A DNA stretch of 6,742 nt from Caulobacteraceae bacterium (GTDB lineage: Bacteria; Pseudomonadota; Alphaproteobacteria; Caulobacterales; Caulobacteraceae): contig CANMXH010000123.1 of assembly GCA_947501315.1 (NCBI GenBank), forward strand, positions 1 through 6,742. The letters are read 5' to 3'. This document shows positions 5,990 through 6,742 of the stretch, in pieces; within the stretch, counting starts at the first letter, position 1, and every line of letters starts with the position of its first letter. Both the position numbers and the translations under genes were made by a program. The notes under the pieces were generated by a model that was not told the origin of the DNA, searched no databases, and was given only the letters and a program-made list of their open reading frames with translations.

Positions 5990-6742
5990 TCATCCCTGAC
6001 GATAGTTGGGTGCCTCGCGCGTGATCATCACGTCATGAACGTGGCTCTCCCGCAGCCCGGCACCGGTAATGCGCACGAAACGTGCGCGTTCCTGAAGGTC
6101 CGAAATGGTCGCCGCACCGACATAGCCCATGGCGGCACGCAGACCGCCGACCATCTGGTGCAACACGGGTGCAATCGGCCCCTTGTAAGGTGTCTGGCCC
6201 TCGATGCCCTCGGGCACCAGCTTCTGGGTGTCCTCGACTTCCTTCTGGAAATAGCGGTCGGCCGAGCCGGCCCCCATCGCCCCGACCGAGCCCATGCCGC
6301 GGTAGGATTTGTAGGACCGGCCCTGATACAGGAAGACCTCGCCGGGGCTTTCGTCCGTGCCGGCGAACATCGAACCCATCATGGCGCAGGAGGCCCCGGC
6401 CGCGATGGCCTTGGCCAGATCGCCCGAATATTTGATGCCGCCGTCAGCGATCACCGGCGCGCCCGACGCCTTGGCCGCCCGGACCGCCTCCATGATCGCG
6501 GTCAACTGGGGTACACCGACACCCGCGACGATGCGGGTGGTGCAGATGCTGCCGGGGCCGATGCCGACCTTCACCGCGTCGGCGCCGGCGTCGATCAGGG
6601 CGCGGGCGGCGTCATGGGTGGCGACATTGCCGGCGATGATCTGGATGCGGTTGGACTCGCGTTTGATGCGCTCGACCACGCGGCTGACCTGGATCGAGTG
6701 TCCGTGGGCGGTGTCGATCACGACCACGTCCACACCGGCCTC
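5990..6742 (-). CDS. guaB: IMP dehydrogenase, C-terminal part (start outside window)
   Basis: The fragment covers the last 250 or so residues of inosine-5'-monophosphate dehydrogenase, which oxidises IMP to XMP with NAD+, the first committed step toward GMP. The frame runs through the right edge as EAGVDVVVIDTAHGHS, so the GTG at 6731-6733 is an internal valine codon. With that Val as residue 1, the K+-loop and catalytic Cys64 lie in GIGPGSICTTR (57-67). The SYRGMGS segment and the ADRYFQ flap carrying the Arg-Tyr dyad follow, then the conserved HQMVGGLRAAMGYVGA near the end. The CBS regulatory domains normally precede this part, so they and the promoter lie beyond the window. It is the first visible gene of the operon ending in guaA, with 17 bases to the preferred MAPEG start. 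Confidence 0.98.
   Translation of the reverse strand, partial: EAGVDVVVIDTAHGHSIQVSRVVERIKRESNRIQIIAGNVATHDAARALIDAGADAVKVGIGPGSICTTRIVAGVGVPQLTAIMEAVRAAKASGAPVIADGGIKYSGDLAKAIAAGASCAMMGSMFAGTDESPGEVFLYQGRSYKSYRGMGSVGAMGAGSADRYFQKEVEDTQKLVPEGIEGQTPYKGPIAPVLHQMVGGLRAAMGYVGAATISDLQERARFVRITGAGLRESHVHDVMITREAPNYRQG

Noticed and set aside
4311..5999. A 562-codon open frame on the plus strand opposite the methyltransferase and MAPEG genes
   Set aside because: It spans two well-supported genes on the other strand, shows no domain, and has the low-complexity composition expected of an antisense shadow.
6731..6733. GTG as the start of a short IMP dehydrogenase
   Set aside because: It is an internal valine in EAGVDVVVID, a conserved interior stretch of the enzyme; the gene continues past the window.

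Overview
The window is gene-dense, GC-rich bacterial chromosome, and every protein in it looks alphaproteobacterial. A PopA-like c-di-GMP effector at the left edge suggests Caulobacterales (Caulobacter or Brevundimonas type). That placement is inferred from protein character and gene content, not from a marker gene or a database search. There are no RNA genes, insertion sequences, CRISPR arrays or phage genes, and no gene-free stretch exceeds about 70 bases.

Left part, plus strand (1-1941). First comes the 3' part of a gene for a receiver-receiver-GGDEF protein. Its GGDEF active site is destroyed but its RxxD c-di-GMP-binding I-site is kept, the signature of PopA, the Caulobacter adaptor that links c-di-GMP to cell-cycle proteolysis. 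After 70 bases, which contain an imperfect inverted repeat, follows a complete SRAP (YedK/HMCES) gene. Its product is expected to crosslink to abasic sites in single-stranded DNA.

Right part, minus strand (1952-6742), read right to left: guaB (IMP dehydrogenase, 5' end outside the window), a small MAPEG-family membrane protein, an RsmB/NOP-type RNA m5C methyltransferase, an MTA/SAH nucleosidase-like protein, and guaA (GMP synthase). Gaps are 17 and 9 bases, then two 4-base stop/start overlaps, so this is almost certainly one operon with translational coupling in its second half. GuaB makes XMP from IMP and GuaA aminates XMP to GMP, so the two GMP-branch enzymes bracket three other genes. The methyltransferase releases SAH, and the nucleosidase next to it may hydrolyse SAH; that link is a hypothesis. 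The operon promoter lies beyond the right edge.

The two blocks converge with only 10 bases between the SRAP and guaA stop codons. Nothing here amounts to a clearly new system. The points most worth a second look are the degenerate GGDEF protein, the Ala/Pro-rich insertion in the methyltransferase Rossmann fold, and the nucleosidase placed between the methyltransferase and guaA.
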